Origin: Sclerotiophoma versabilis
Taxonomy: Eukaryota; Ascomycota; Dothideomycetes; Pleosporales; Didymellaceae
DNA: 64,000 nucleotides
Assembly: GCA_012274445.1 (NCBI GenBank)
Contig: JAAROD010000049.1
Location: forward strand, 124,001 to 188,000
Reading direction: 5' to 3'
In this document: positions 46,861 through 57,252 of the stretch, piece by piece
Layout: every line of letters begins with the position of its first letter
How positions within the stretch are numbered: the stretch's first letter is position 1
Program-made: the position numbers and the translations under genes
The notes under the pieces: generated by a model
Seen by the model: the letters and a program-made list of their open reading frames with translations, nothing else
What the model was told of the DNA's origin: nothing
The model's database searches: none

Positions 46861-47187
46861 CTAATTCTGTATACTAGATCTCTGAATCTTACTCAAGCTG
46901 CCAAAGAGATTAGGAGGTCTTTCGGAGGGCAACAGTTTGATTGATCCGCCAAACGACAATTTACGAAGAGTGCAGCGACTGCCCTCAAGGTACAGCATCT
47001 CAATAATGCCTCGATCTTGGTCAGTCAAGTTGCGCACAAACAAGATGATCGCAATACAGACCACTGCTACAAGAGCGTTCACCAAATACTCGACGTTGAC
47101 TGAATTGTGGGACGGATAGAGATTGCGCGTCTCGACCCAAACTTGTATCTCTGCGAACTGAAGGACAGAATCTAACTTGACACTCAT
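46861..47187 (-). CDS. Small single-helix membrane protein, hypothetical
   Basis: ATG-started frame of 108 aa (MSVKLDSVLQFAEIQVWVET) with one clear membrane helix (YLVNALVAVVCIAIILFV) and a basic C-terminus (RCTLRKLSFGGSIKLL). Amino-acid composition is protein-like. There is no signal peptide or recognised family. It faces the cutinase gene tail to tail. Either a small lineage-specific gene or chance. Confidence 0.35.
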   Translation of the reverse strand: MSVKLDSVLQFAEIQVWVETRNLYPSHNSVNVEYLVNALVAVVCIAIILFVRNLTDQDRGIIEMLYLEGSRCTLRKLSFGGSIKLLPSERPPNLFGSLSKIQRSSIQN

Positions 47188-47557
47188 ACAAACTGGCGTC
47201 ACGAATTATTCATTTACAATCTCAGAACTAACTTCCGGCCAAGTGGTTCAATTGAGCCGTGCTGCGATAGTTTACATTCTATGTTGCTGTTCGAAATAGT
47301 AAGCTCAAAACCGATGTTTCTGATGCTCTCAGGTATTGAGTTGTTTCACATCTGGCGAGCATCGTCACAACGAACCAGAGCTGGAGGAGTTCAGAGCACT
47401 ATGGATGGTGAACATCACCCGCTTAATGATGCTCGTGGTAGGAACGCGAGAATACACACTTAGGGGGTATGATTGCGCGTGATGAATGCTAGGACTACAG
47501 TAGACTGGGAATTAAGTAACGAACATTGTTACGTAGGTACAACTTTTGCCAAAAGTT

Positions 47558-48328
47558 TTAAAGCTCAAGATCAATTAGCCACCCCTTCCCATCGCCTGAT
47601 ACAGCCGCATTCACCAACACAGTCTTGAAAGAATAGTACCCTAATCCCCACAGGTAGCCTCCTCTAGCTCCTCTGGAGCCCAGTTCGCGTTGACGGCTCG
47701 GCGTCCTTCATGAATATGACCAAAGCAACACAGCCTCGGTCGAGGCCTTTCCAAAGCCTTAGCGAGCTTTTCACACTCACAGTGCTCTTCCATCTCATTC
47801 ATATCGAGCCTATAATTGGAAAATGCAGGCAACGCCGGTCGACCGTGCAAAATTACGATATCGACCTCTGCCGGTATCACCCTGGCGCCCTCGTTAAACC
47901 TATCCTCGCCGTACAAGAAGGCAAACTCTCCAAACTTGGGTGTATATGATGTCGCATACACATTGAAGGACCTCCCGTCCTCTAAAGTAAAGGATTGAGT
48001 TCCCTCATCTAGGTAGTATATCCTATGCTCCTGCTGGGACTTTAGGAATGAGAGGCACTTGGCGCTTGTATCAACATCTACTTCGTCCTCAGAAAACTCT
48101 TCGAGCCATTTTGGGTCTAGATCTACATCATAGTTGCCAGCAATGATCAGCTTGAGCTCAGCGTTGATACTCTTGATGCTATCGATGGCACGCTGAAAGC
48201 TTGGTAGGCCGCCGTATTGTGTCAAGTCGCCGCAGTGGAGAAAGACATCGGCCTTGGAATCAGGATCTTTCGACGAACATGGCCACGCGTTGTGTGTCGG
48301 AGATGACTAGAGCGCTGATAGACAACAT
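47558..48328 (-). pseudogene. Decayed calcineurin-like metallophosphoesterase
   Basis: Metallophosphoesterase with at least two lesions. The first coding part begins at ATG 48,328 (MLSISALVISDT). At about 48,286, inside the metal-binding SDTH motif, the frame shifts within an ACACAC run; the following frame continues NAWPCSSKDPDSKADVFLHC and GDLTQYGGLPSFQ and stays open to 47,641 (IIAGNYD, VILHGRPALPAF, CCFGHIHEGRRA). A TAG and a second shift at 47,641 separate it from the expected C-terminus (YYSFKTVLVNAAVSG, then WLIDLEL), which ends with TAA at 47,558. No GT-AG intron explains either break. Metal ligands Asp, His, Asn and the GHIHEG histidines are recognisable across the parts. It is probably inactive unless the breaks are assembly errors. 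Confidence 0.7.
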
Positions 48329-48829
48329 TTTGGTAATTTGTTGGAGTGGATGAAAGTGTTCTTTTGACGATAAATGTGCGATTTTTGAAGACTACACTGG
48401 GGAGAAGCCTTGAATATTGTAGATGGATGGTGAGGTCCTCCAGGTTGCCCAAGGCTGACCAAACGTGTGGCTCGCTTGAGGGCGTATTCGGAGACCTAGT
48501 AATAGGTTCTAGCAAGGGCAACGAAAGGTGCTCTAGAGGTGTCTGGAATGTCTATGGCTTCTGTTTCATCTATTCGAAATTCATTTGCGCAGCAGTGGGG
48601 ACCTAAACTTGACTTTGGAAGTAGCTGTCACGTGGATCTTGACGACTCCGTCCTCTCTTCTTTTGATATGCTGCAAGTGGTTCTCATGAAGGCAAATTTT
48701 AAGATATACTGATTTATTGACCAGAGTACCGAGTCGCATTCTCCACCCTAGTCGATCTCTACGAATATTTAGAGATACCGTCAGCCTAGTAATAATTGGG
48801 CCAAAAGCTCTAGCATCAAAGATGTTCCA
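48329..48829. other. Intergenic
   Basis: About 500 bp. A minus-strand frame upstream of the phosphoesterase (48,521-48,330) could hold its lost 5' part, but nothing is recognisable. Confidence 0.4.
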
Positions 48830-49363
48830 TTGGACAGATCCGAAGACTTTAACGAAGTCAAGAGCATCATGGATGACATCCATGAGCATTGTGAGAAGCT
48901 TCAGGAGTACAAAGATGAAGTCGCGGATTTTTTGGTTGAAGGGATGATAAGGATGGTCTGCGGTTCGAGCATAAAAACCAGGAGGTGCACAGAGCTGAGT
49001 TTGGATGAGACACTCAAGCTCTGCAAGCAAGTCTTCGCTGGTGACTCTGTTGAGTATAGTGAGAGGTATATCAACTTGGGAGAAGCGTTCTCTAACATCG
49101 CTCACCATATTCGCAAAACTCCTGAGTACAAAGTTAAAATGGACAAAATCGTCCATCAAGGTGTCGACGCCGCATCTGACCACATTATTCGATCTCGCCG
49201 TGAGATGGTTCAACACGCTGCCGCATTTCACTACATTGTTCGACGCTTCGTACATGATAGAGCAACCATGACCGAAACTCTCATCAGGGAGACACGAGAT
49301 CCTGGTCGCAGGCATAGGCGCAGGCAGTACTGGCGTACTAAGCAACAAGGAGCATGGTGGTAG
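48830..49363 (+). CDS. Hypothetical helical protein, 5' end unclear
   Basis: Plus-strand frame of about 178 codons with charged, helical character (NEVKSIMDDIHEHCEKLQEY, then DETLKLCKQVFAGDS and RSRREMVQHAAAFHYIVRRF). There is no ATG at its left end. An AG before the frame at about 48,772 could be a 3' splice site for a missing first exon, and the first internal ATG is at about 48,869. A 282-codon ATG-started frame on the opposite strand (49,429-48,581) overlaps it entirely and could instead be the gene. Plus is preferred for its composition only. No family is recognised. Confidence 0.25.
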   Translation: MDRSEDFNEVKSIMDDIHEHCEKLQEYKDEVADFLVEGMIRMVCGSSIKTRRCTELSLDETLKLCKQVFAGDSVEYSERYINLGEAFSNIAHHIRKTPEYKVKMDKIVHQGVDAASDHIIRSRREMVQHAAAFHYIVRRFVHDRATMTETLIRETRDPGRRHRRRQYWRTKQQGAWW

Positions 49364-50035
49364 ATATCGTACCAGTAGGCTATTTTTGGTGCTAATGCTT
49401 AATGCCATACTCATCAAGTATACAGGCATCGTTGTCAGCCTCGGAGAGCACGATCAAGATCGGTTTGAGTACACAGAGACGGCAACACAGTCGCGGGCAG
49501 AGGGTGGTCACTATGGCGGATTGAGTACGCTAGTTTTGCAAAAGGGAAAGGACATTCTGGGCCGTATGAAGGGCAAAGTGATCAGGAAGAAGTTGCGGTG
49601 GAGAAAGTGTTTCGTCGAATGTAAGTAAATGTATCATTGCAGGTTCTACAGTATTGCATTTGACTTTGGTGCTGGCAAACAAACCGGGTCAGGAAATCAG
49701 TGTTTTGCAGCAATTCCCTTCGTGCGCACGTTATTACGTGACCGCGGCGATAGTTCGTAGGTAGCATCGGGCCTGCGTGAATTCTGACGGAGAACACTTT
49801 GGCTTGTCACGTGCTAACGCGCTTTCTTGGCGCGTCGATCGTGCTTTCCAATCGAGCACACTGTCACGAACAACGCCACAACCTCAATGCCCAACACGAC
49901 CCCTGCAACTCACGATTAACTTTTTCCATGTTCAGAAACCCACGAGAAAACCGCGAGCTCCCTGAAACTGCTCAATTAGGGCCATCAACAGGTCGTGCAC
50001 CCTCGCCACCCCACTCCTCATCGAGAGTCGCAGCC
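49364..50035. other. Intergenic upstream of SNM1
   Basis: About 670 bp; no supported feature besides the SNM1 promoter and leader. An ATG at 49,928 in the SNM1 frame would add 36 residues. Confidence 0.45.
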
Positions 50036-52597
50036 ATGGCCGCCAAAACCATGACAAAGAAGGCCACACCAAAGGCAAAGACAACTCCTCCCGCGTCAAA
50101 GCAAATGCAAACAACGCTTGTTGCGAAAGATTGGGGAGGCAAGACACCGGCCAACCAGGGCAGGAATAGGGCCAAGCCCCAGGGTCCCACCAACGGCAAC
50201 ATCATGGCCTTCTTCAAGAAGGCTGAGGACATAAACAACCGTATCTTTCTGCAGGAACGTGGCGCAAACCCTACAATCGAGCTCGATGGAACAGAGGAAG
50301 ACGTGGGCTGGAGCGACGAGATGGCTAATGCCGTCATGACTTCGAAGAATGAGGATGAAGAGAGATACAACGAGAACCAGGGGAGCAACAAGAAGAGAAA
50401 ACTCAGCGCAGAACTGCCGGTTCCAGCGCGCTCTCCGCCTCCATTTGAGGCTCTGAACGCCCCAGGTGCTGTAGCTATGCAGAGCAAAGCACCGGAGCTC
50501 TTAAAGCCAAGGTCAAAGTCCGGCCCCTTCGTGGACGACTCAGACAGCTCAGACGAAGAAGCAGAAATGCTCATACCAAGACGAGGTACGATCAAGCACG
50601 AATCAATACAGGCTTCGCCAAGTTCTAAACCGTTGGAGACCCCATCACAAGCAGATGACACCGAATCGACGACCGAACACGAGCCGCCACGATTAAAGAC
50701 CGAGGAAACTTCACAATTCGGTCGAGACGAGTTTGATGGGGCTGATTTTGAGGATGATGATCTTCTTGAGGGCGAAGAATATGACGAGCGGCGATGGATG
50801 AAGGAGCAGAAGAAGCTGGAAATGGAAGCGGCAGGCTTCGAGGGCGATCCGGACGACTTCGACGCACCTTCTTTATTCCCTCAAGAAACAACCGAGGATG
50901 ACGCCAACGACAAGACGAGTGATGCCGCCATCCCTACTTGTCCTTTGTGCAACATCAGCCTGAAGGGCTTATCGGAACAAGAAAGCTCCGTACACGTGAA
51001 CGCATGCTTAGACGGGAAACCGATACCACTGCCTTCACCAGAAAAGTTGAAACGAGATAGTACACCTACCCCAGTGACAACTGCAACGGCCTTCAAGCGG
51101 CCAGCAAGGCCACCGCGGGAGGCGCAGGCGAACCCGTTCCAGCTTGGAGGGAAGAAAGATGGAGCATCAACGTCAGCATTCTCGAAACTCATGGCTGGAC
51201 ACGCTGAAGATGCCGCATGGGCAACCGCTGCAGCGGCCAACAATGCCGCAAGAGGCAAGCCCTCATTTGAGCGCACTTGCCCTTTTTACAAGATTATGCC
51301 TGGCTTCTTCATAGCTGTCGATGCCTTCCGTTATGGGGCAGTCAAGGGCCAGAACGCTTATTTTCTCAGCCATTTCCACAGCGATCACTACATTGGTTTG
51401 ACGTCGTCGTGGTCACACGGCCCTATTTACTGTAGTAAAGTCACGGGCAATTTGGTCAGGCAACAGCTACGCGTTGATCCCAAGTGGGTGGTTGACCTTG
51501 ACTTTGAACAAAAGACCGAGATTCCAGGTACCGAAGGTGTGCATTGTACCATGATCTCTGCAAACCATTGCCCTGGCAGCTCTCTCTTCTTGTTCGAAAA
51601 GGAAATCAGCAGAGGTCCGAAGCCCAAGCTACAGCGGGTGCTCCACTGTGGCGATTTTCGAGCTTGCCAGATGCACATTGAGCATCCGCTTTTGCGACCA
51701 GACGTGATCGACGCTGTGAGCGGCACAAGCAAGCAGCAAAAGCTCGACGTGTGCTACCTCGACACAACCTACCTCACACCCAAATACGCGTTCCCGCCTC
51801 AGCAACAAGTGATACAAGCATGCGCAGATATGTGCGTATCACTTAGCAAAGTCCGCACAGACGATACCGATGGCTGGGAACAAATGAAGCGAGAGCGTGC
51901 CGGCGCGGGCATGACAAAGTTTGTGCACAAAAATCCCACGAACGATCCCGAAGAACCACCAACGTCACCGGACCGTGGGCGTCTCCTTGTCGTCGTGGGG
52001 ACTTACAGTATAGGTAAAGAGCGCATATGTGTCGGCATTGCTAAAGCCCTCGGTTCACTCATCTACGCACCGCCCAATAAACAGCGCATTTGCCGCGCGC
52101 TCGAAGATCCTGAGCTGAATGCGCTGCTCACAACCGATCCACGGAAGGGACAAGTCCATATGACACCTCTCTTCGAGATCCGCGCTGACACGCTCGACGA
52201 CTACCTTCGCGATTACGCTGACACATTCTCCCGTGCTGTTGGCTTCCGTCCTAGCGGTTGGAATTACCGTCCTCCAAACTCACGCTTCACCGACTCTCCT
52301 CTTGTGTCCACTGTCCTGCACTCTTCGAACTGGAAGAGTATATTCTCAATGAAAGACCTCACACCGCAGCGAGGAAGCACCAGCCGAGCAAGTTGTTTCG
52401 GCGTACCGTACTCCGAACACAGCAGTTTTAAGGAGCTAACGATGTTCTGCTGTGCTTTAAACATTGACAAAATCATCCCTACTGTCAATGTCGGATCAGC
52501 GAAGAGCCGGGAGAGGATGAAAGGGTGGTGCGAGAAGTGGGCGGCAGAGAAAAAGAAGAACGGTTTGTTCAAGTTGGGTGAAGAAGGGTGGTGTTGA
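50036..52597 (+). CDS. PSO2: SNM1/PSO2-type DNA interstrand cross-link repair nuclease
   Basis: Nuclear 5' exonuclease of the metallo-beta-lactamase/beta-CASP (DRMBL) class needed to repair interstrand cross-links. One exon, 853 aa from ATG 50,036 (strong context CAGCCATGG). The N-terminal about 430 residues are acidic and disordered; they hold GNIMAFFKK, which resembles a PCNA-interacting box, and a UBZ4-like zinc finger at about residue 302 (CPLC, then HVNAC). The nuclease core follows: YFLSHFHSDHYIGLTSSW with the HxHxDH motif near residue 446, SANHCPGSSLFLF, VLHCGDFRACQMH, LDTTYLTPKYAFP, VVVGTYSIGKERI, and PYSEHSSFKEL near the end. All metal-binding motifs look intact. The lack of introns in 2.5 kb is notable beside its intron-rich neighbours. 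Confidence 0.93.
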   Translation: MAAKTMTKKATPKAKTTPPASKQMQTTLVAKDWGGKTPANQGRNRAKPQGPTNGNIMAFFKKAEDINNRIFLQERGANPTIELDGTEEDVGWSDEMANAVMTSKNEDEERYNENQGSNKKRKLSAELPVPARSPPPFEALNAPGAVAMQSKAPELLKPRSKSGPFVDDSDSSDEEAEMLIPRRGTIKHESIQASPSSKPLETPSQADDTESTTEHEPPRLKTEETSQFGRDEFDGADFEDDDLLEGEEYDERRWMKEQKKLEMEAAGFEGDPDDFDAPSLFPQETTEDDANDKTSDAAIPTCPLCNISLKGLSEQESSVHVNACLDGKPIPLPSPEKLKRDSTPTPVTTATAFKRPARPPREAQANPFQLGGKKDGASTSAFSKLMAGHAEDAAWATAAAANNAARGKPSFERTCPFYKIMPGFFIAVDAFRYGAVKGQNAYFLSHFHSDHYIGLTSSWSHGPIYCSKVTGNLVRQQLRVDPKWVVDLDFEQKTEIPGTEGVHCTMISANHCPGSSLFLFEKEISRGPKPKLQRVLHCGDFRACQMHIEHPLLRPDVIDAVSGTSKQQKLDVCYLDTTYLTPKYAFPPQQQVIQACADMCVSLSKVRTDDTDGWEQMKRERAGAGMTKFVHKNPTNDPEEPPTSPDRGRLLVVVGTYSIGKERICVGIAKALGSLIYAPPNKQRICRALEDPELNALLTTDPRKGQVHMTPLFEIRADTLDDYLRDYADTFSRAVGFRPSGWNYRPPNSRFTDSPLVSTVLHSSNWKSIFSMKDLTPQRGSTSRASCFGVPYSEHSSFKELTMFCCALNIDKIIPTVNVGSAKSRERMKGWCEKWAAEKKKNGLFKLGEEGWC

Positions 52598-53190
52598 TGT
52601 AGTTCGATAAGGAGTTGCTGTCTGAAGGTTGGGAATGTACGATATCTAGGGTAGCATAAACCCATCTTTGCATGTTTATCTTTGCAGAACTGCTTCATAG
52701 AACTGGAGCAAAGGGCGTGGGCGCTGAGCTGCCCTCGGCGTGTACATCGCATACTGGTGTCGGGCGAACCAGCCTTCATTAGCAACGTTAGATCATTAAC
52801 CGCGCACGTGCAGATCTGGGACATGTACCTTGGCGTTGGGCGTTTCGAGCAGCGGGCTGTAAGGGTACTTTGGATGTGAATGTGGCAGCATTGACATGTC
52901 GTAGAGTTTGTTGAAAGGCTTCAGTAGGGTTTCTCACGAATCATGTATTCGGCGAGTACGTCAAAATGAGCTGTCCAGAAGTCTTGCGCGAAGATAGAAC
53001 TCGACAACCTGTTAGAAGCTATTCCCGTTTCCTCAAGTGACCTTTGCCAGAGTCTTGAATGTCTTCCATGTGTCCCCATAATCGACCAATCTCATCGCAA
53101 ATGCCATTAGAACGCCTAACACTAGCGTTGACTAAGCAGCACTTCTCCGGTCCCGATGGCTTGTCATATTCGCAAAGCCCAAATCGAAGC
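52598..53190. other. Intergenic, convergent 3' ends
   Basis: About 590 bp between SNM1 and the small secreted protein gene; nothing recognised. Confidence 0.5.
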
Positions 53191-53613
53191 TCATGGCGGG
53201 CAGTTGACTTTGCCACACGCTTCAATAGTGTCCAAGTAATTGACTTTTCCGCGGGCTCCAACACCAGTGTCTTGAGCATCACGACGGGCAACGGCGGATT
53301 TAGAATCCTCCATGATTTTGTTGACCTTGACATGGCTAAGATGCTCGATAGGGATGTGCTTGCCATTCTTGGTGGTCTTTGCAACAGCGGGGTCGTCCAG
53401 ATGCTCGATGGGCACGATTGCACGCTTGCCAATACCAAAGTGGGAAGGCTCGTCAACGAGTGCGAAGCGCATGTCCTCGGTGACAGAATTTTTGCGAGCC
53501 ACGTTGAAGGTGCCGTTGCCCGGGGCGCGGGTCGAGGTGCTGAATTTGCAGATGGGAGCTGCGCTAGCTATGACCAGTAGGCCAAGGATGGTGATGAATA
53601 TGGTGGGGTTCAT
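53191..53613 (-). CDS. Small secreted protein with internal repeats and dibasic sites
   Basis: ATG-started single exon of 140 aa. A signal peptide is evident (MNPTIFITILGLLVIASAAP). The mature part holds two copies of a short motif 20 residues apart, VPIEHLDD (67-74) and IPIEHLSH (87-94), a Lys-Arg site just before the first copy (63-64) and an Arg-Arg after the second (110-111). A second pair, GKVNYLDT and GKVNCPP, lies in the C-terminal 20 residues. Cysteines at 22, 133 and 138. This could be a Kex2-processed repeat precursor or an effector-like protein; no known family is recognised. The gene is transcribed toward SNM1. Confidence 0.6.
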   Translation of the reverse strand: MNPTIFITILGLLVIASAAPICKFSTSTRAPGNGTFNVARKNSVTEDMRFALVDEPSHFGIGKRAIVPIEHLDDPAVAKTTKNGKHIPIEHLSHVKVNKIMEDSKSAVARRDAQDTGVGARGKVNYLDTIEACGKVNCPP

Positions 53614-54702
53614 GTTGACGGTGTTCAGATTTGTGTTTAAAGTTGATGGCTGGAGTGAACTAACATGGAGGAATGAGATGCGGATGAATTATGTGAAGAT
53701 TTCTGATGCCAAGATACATGCGAGCGTTCGCACGGCAAGAGTGGGCTGATGTAAAGACGTGTAATTGTGGAGAAAGTAAGTGAAGGCAAGGTGGTGTTTG
53801 ATCTTGGCTAGGAAAGAGCTGATGGCCGAAATCAGTACAGAGCATCCGTTGGTACTGTTGTATGGCTACAAAGAGCGGATACAGTTTTCTGTGCGACAGG
53901 AGATACAAGGCTGTAGGTCTTGGACACATCCTGATTCTATCGTTCCTGCGCCGGTGAGGGCAAGACGGAGCGTTGCGAGCCTATTTGTTCGGCGATCTAT
54001 CATACCAACATTCTTTTTTACACTGCGTATCCAAGGTCGCCACACAAAGAGATAAACGGGGGTTGCTCTGCTGTCGTCGTCAAACAACAACTCTGCTCAC
54101 CGTCAGCTACAACATGCCAAATAATATGCCAAAGTACTTTCAATTTAGGTGTTGCACACCAGTATTGATTAAACAGACAGTTTATTGTCATACATCAGAT
54201 CACAGGCTTTTGCACAGCTGCCGCAACGGTTTTCCTTATTGATACATACTGTCGAGAGTTTAAACACTCTAACAATACTAAGGACACGGCGCGATTGGCC
54301 CAATTTGGCCGAGCTTTGGAAGACATTAAAATATACGGTCCGTGTTCAGCTTTGCTCTAGGGATAGAAAGAATATGACGACGAAGAAGACAGAAGGAAGA
54401 TTGGATAGACACGTTGAGGGGATAGAAAATGCCATTTAGATCAGCTTGGGAGATCACAATCCAAGAAAGGATGAGACCTCGAGACGCAAGTGGGCAGAGG
54501 GGGCTGAGATTACATTGGAAAGGGAAGAGGTGATAGGCTTGGAGAAGGCGGATAATTCGATGGAGAAGTTGCACTAGCATGGATTATGATCATGGTTGAC
54601 GTACGATACCTTTCCGATACACAGTGGAGATCCTTACAAGAAGTGATGTGTACTTTCGACTGCATGCGATAGTGTTCGGTCATGCAAGTGCCTGACTCAA
54701 GT

Positions 54703-54990
54703 TCATCCAAAGTTCAGTAATACGAGTCTCTGAACCTGCGTGTCAATGGACCTATACCCCACTTTTTTGTATGTGGATGACAGCTGGATGTCCTGATCAC
54801 TTACTTTGTACCGACTTGGGTCGTCTACTATGGGGTTCCGCTCATGCCAAACTGGGGAAGCGGCCATCGCGACGCCGATGTCTTTCCTCTTTTGGTCCAC
54901 CGTGGTTGCCCTTCTCGGGTCGTTTGCGTGATGTGACCGACCAGAGATCGGCGAAAATACCTTCAGGTTACCCTATGTGTAGTCATGCGC
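54703..54990 (-). other. Orphan exon-like frame, unrecognised
   Basis: Minus-strand frame after an AG at about 54,979 contains RSHHANDPRRATTVDQKRKD and WHERNPIVDDPSRYK, followed by a GTAAGT donor at about 54,804 and possible acceptors near 54,737. It looks like an internal exon with a short last exon. No ATG-bearing first exon could be assigned. Confidence 0.25.
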
Positions 54991-55141
54991 ACGGGAGGTG
55001 CCGTGGCGATCTGCGTCGTAAGATCTGCAGGTTCCTATGCTAGGGATTGCTACAAAAAGCAAAGGCAGGATTACCGACAGTATGGTGCGATAGCCACAGG
55101 GCACGACCTCGCGCAAACATGATCGACTAATAAGAGCATGC

Positions 55142-55435
55142 TCAGCTGGCATCGTAGCTGGTTTCTCGGTGTCGACTTGCGTTTGGTTCGGCCCGGCGTA
55201 TGGCCTTAGCGCTGGGCTTGCGCCAGTACTTTCTTAGTGCCTCAGTCTGTGAGGTGCTTTGGAAGTTCTTCATGCGTTCTGTGATCGTATCACAGACTGT
55301 GGACTTGTTGCCGATGATAACATCTACGAAGTTGTCGACCTCAGTGGACTGATGCGGTACATGAGCCAGCCTGGCAAGAAAGGGGTCGCAGGCGAGCTCC
55401 GCTACCCGCTGACTGGGGCATGTTTTGAGTAACTT
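55142..55435 (-). other. Orphan coding-like frame without a start codon
   Basis: Open minus-strand frame of about 98 codons, bounded by stops and lacking an ATG at its left end. It reads like real protein: LACDPFLARLAHVPHQSTEV, then NFVDVIIGNKSTVCDTITER and EALRKYWRKPSAKAIRRAEP. It could be the last exon of a gene whose 5' part is missing or decayed. I do not recognise the family. Confidence 0.35.
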
Positions 55436-56900
55436 TTATAGGGCTGATGGACCGTTAGGCATCTGTTTCAACCCTGGTCATAACACATGAATGGGTTTAC
55501 AAATTGAGTTCATTTCCCTTGCGACAATTGGCAGAGCAGAACAGAGTCCTCTGGCTCTTGTTCATGATGTTCGTGCGAGCAACGGTTGCGCAGTGACAGA
55601 ACACGAAATGTGGCTCATGTGGCATCACTCGAAGCCAAGTTTCGATTCAATGTCTTTTATCAAAGTGGGCCGATCTGTCTGTTCATTGCAGTATATCAGC
55701 GTCTGAGCGTTCAGTTGCTCGCTTGACAGAGGTTGACAAAGGGGTTGCGACTTTGGCAGCAGTTCTCCTATAGCTCCACAAACATCACTTCATCTTTCGG
55801 GATGATGACGCCGAAGCGGCTTTGCCTTGGGATTGTACGATCCGTTTCAGAACGGCGCGGCACTTTCCCAGCAATAGACTAGCCCACCTACTATGTGAAA
55901 GCGAGCACCGGCGAACTTGCAATCTATACCGCTCCTGCGCAACCACGCAAATCTCTCGAAACACCTTGCAATACTGTTTGAAAGGCTCAGTGATTAGGCT
56001 GGGTAATTCTTTAGCTGGTTATTGTCGGGTTGAGAGTAGGAATACGTGGAGATATTTAGCTAGTGCCCTTCCAGGTGTCTACATTCATGATGCTTGACGG
56101 AACCTACAAATGACAGCGGAGGAGCGGGAGATCATTTACTCGCTGTCCGCTACACGAGTCAGAGCGAGTCGGGGCGAGTTAGTGCAAGTTGAAGCGCCGC
56201 TGGCTCATGCAACTTGCCGTTACGTTGCCTCTGCGAGGTGTGATCGACAAGATGTTGAGTTGGAATGCGAATTTCGATCTTCGCAGTGCGCCATTCCACG
56301 TGGATGTCGGTGGCGATCCGGTGCACAATCGGCAGGGGTCGCACAGGGATGGTGGAGTGAAAGACAAAGAAATTCTCTGTGCGCCAAGGGCACGCAGGCA
56401 CGTGCCTCGGGCGCATCGCCAACATCCTCAGATCCCCCGCACACCCATGGGGAAGATAATGCCTAGCCGGCGAGCGTACGGCAACGAGAGCCGTTGCGAT
56501 TATACTTCTCGCCAAGTTGAGGGTACCAAAGTTTAGGACTATACGTGGGAAAAGGCTGGCGAGAAACTTATTGCGGCACGCAGCATGTGCGCCTTCTGCA
56601 CGTCTGCAGCCCGTCCCTGCATCCTCTAGTGGACCACTGTTTACTGCTGACGAAGGATTGTTCCGTTTTCCGACGAAAGGGATCCCCGTCATTAGCGACA
56701 AGCCTTCCTGCACACCATCCCGCCTTACGATGAGTTGGTCACTGGAGGCCATTGGTCACATCCATGGAGACAAGATCAAATGTGATGACTGCATAGCTGG
56801 AGAAAAGGTGGCATCTACTGCTGGATAAATCGTTCTGAGATATTAAATGTTTGCGTGTTAGATAGTATCAATCTGCGCAACTTGCCAATGTCCGGTACAC

Positions 56901-57095
56901 TTACAGGAGCATCGTCGAAAACGGAGCGCTGCTCCTAGCTTCGCTCCACTTTTTAAACTCGGGGTCCAACAGGCTGACGCCTTCCCGATATTTCTTTCTC
57001 GCTTCTGGGTCGCGTAACTCTAGGTCCAGACTCGAAGTTTCATATGACAGTGGTGGCCCCTTGAAGGCCTGACCTCCCGTCGCCGGCCTCTGCAT
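56901..57095 (-). CDS. Small hypothetical protein, 64 aa
   Basis: ATG-started frame (MQRPATGGQAFKGPPLSYET, then DPEARKKYREGVSLLDPEFK), hydrophilic and protein-like, with a GTAAGT overlapping its stop codon that might be a 5' splice site to a further exon. It is transcribed away from the CFEM receptor that starts 158 bp to the right. No family recognised. Confidence 0.35.
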   Translation of the reverse strand: MQRPATGGQAFKGPPLSYETSSLDLELRDPEARKKYREGVSLLDPEFKKWSEARSSAPFSTMLL

Positions 57096-57252
57096 GACAC
57101 CTCTGACGCCTAACGCCCGGAAAGAGATTCAACGGATATACTTACTCCAGTGTGGACCCAGTCTGTCACGACTTTCGAACCTCACGATCTCTCGTTGCCT
57201 GGATGCCCAACTTCTTGGGCCATTGGATGTGTACATGTGATTCACCGCAACC

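Larger units (their letters stand above)
53614..57252. other. Long gene-poor stretch with orphan coding patches
   Basis: About 3.6 kb with no confident gene. Three minus-strand patches with protein-like character are listed separately. A 197-codon ATG-started minus frame (56,752-56,159) starts plausibly (MASSDQLIVRRDGVQEGLSL) but loses protein-like composition toward its end and has no domain. Probably an accessory region in decay. Confidence 0.4.
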
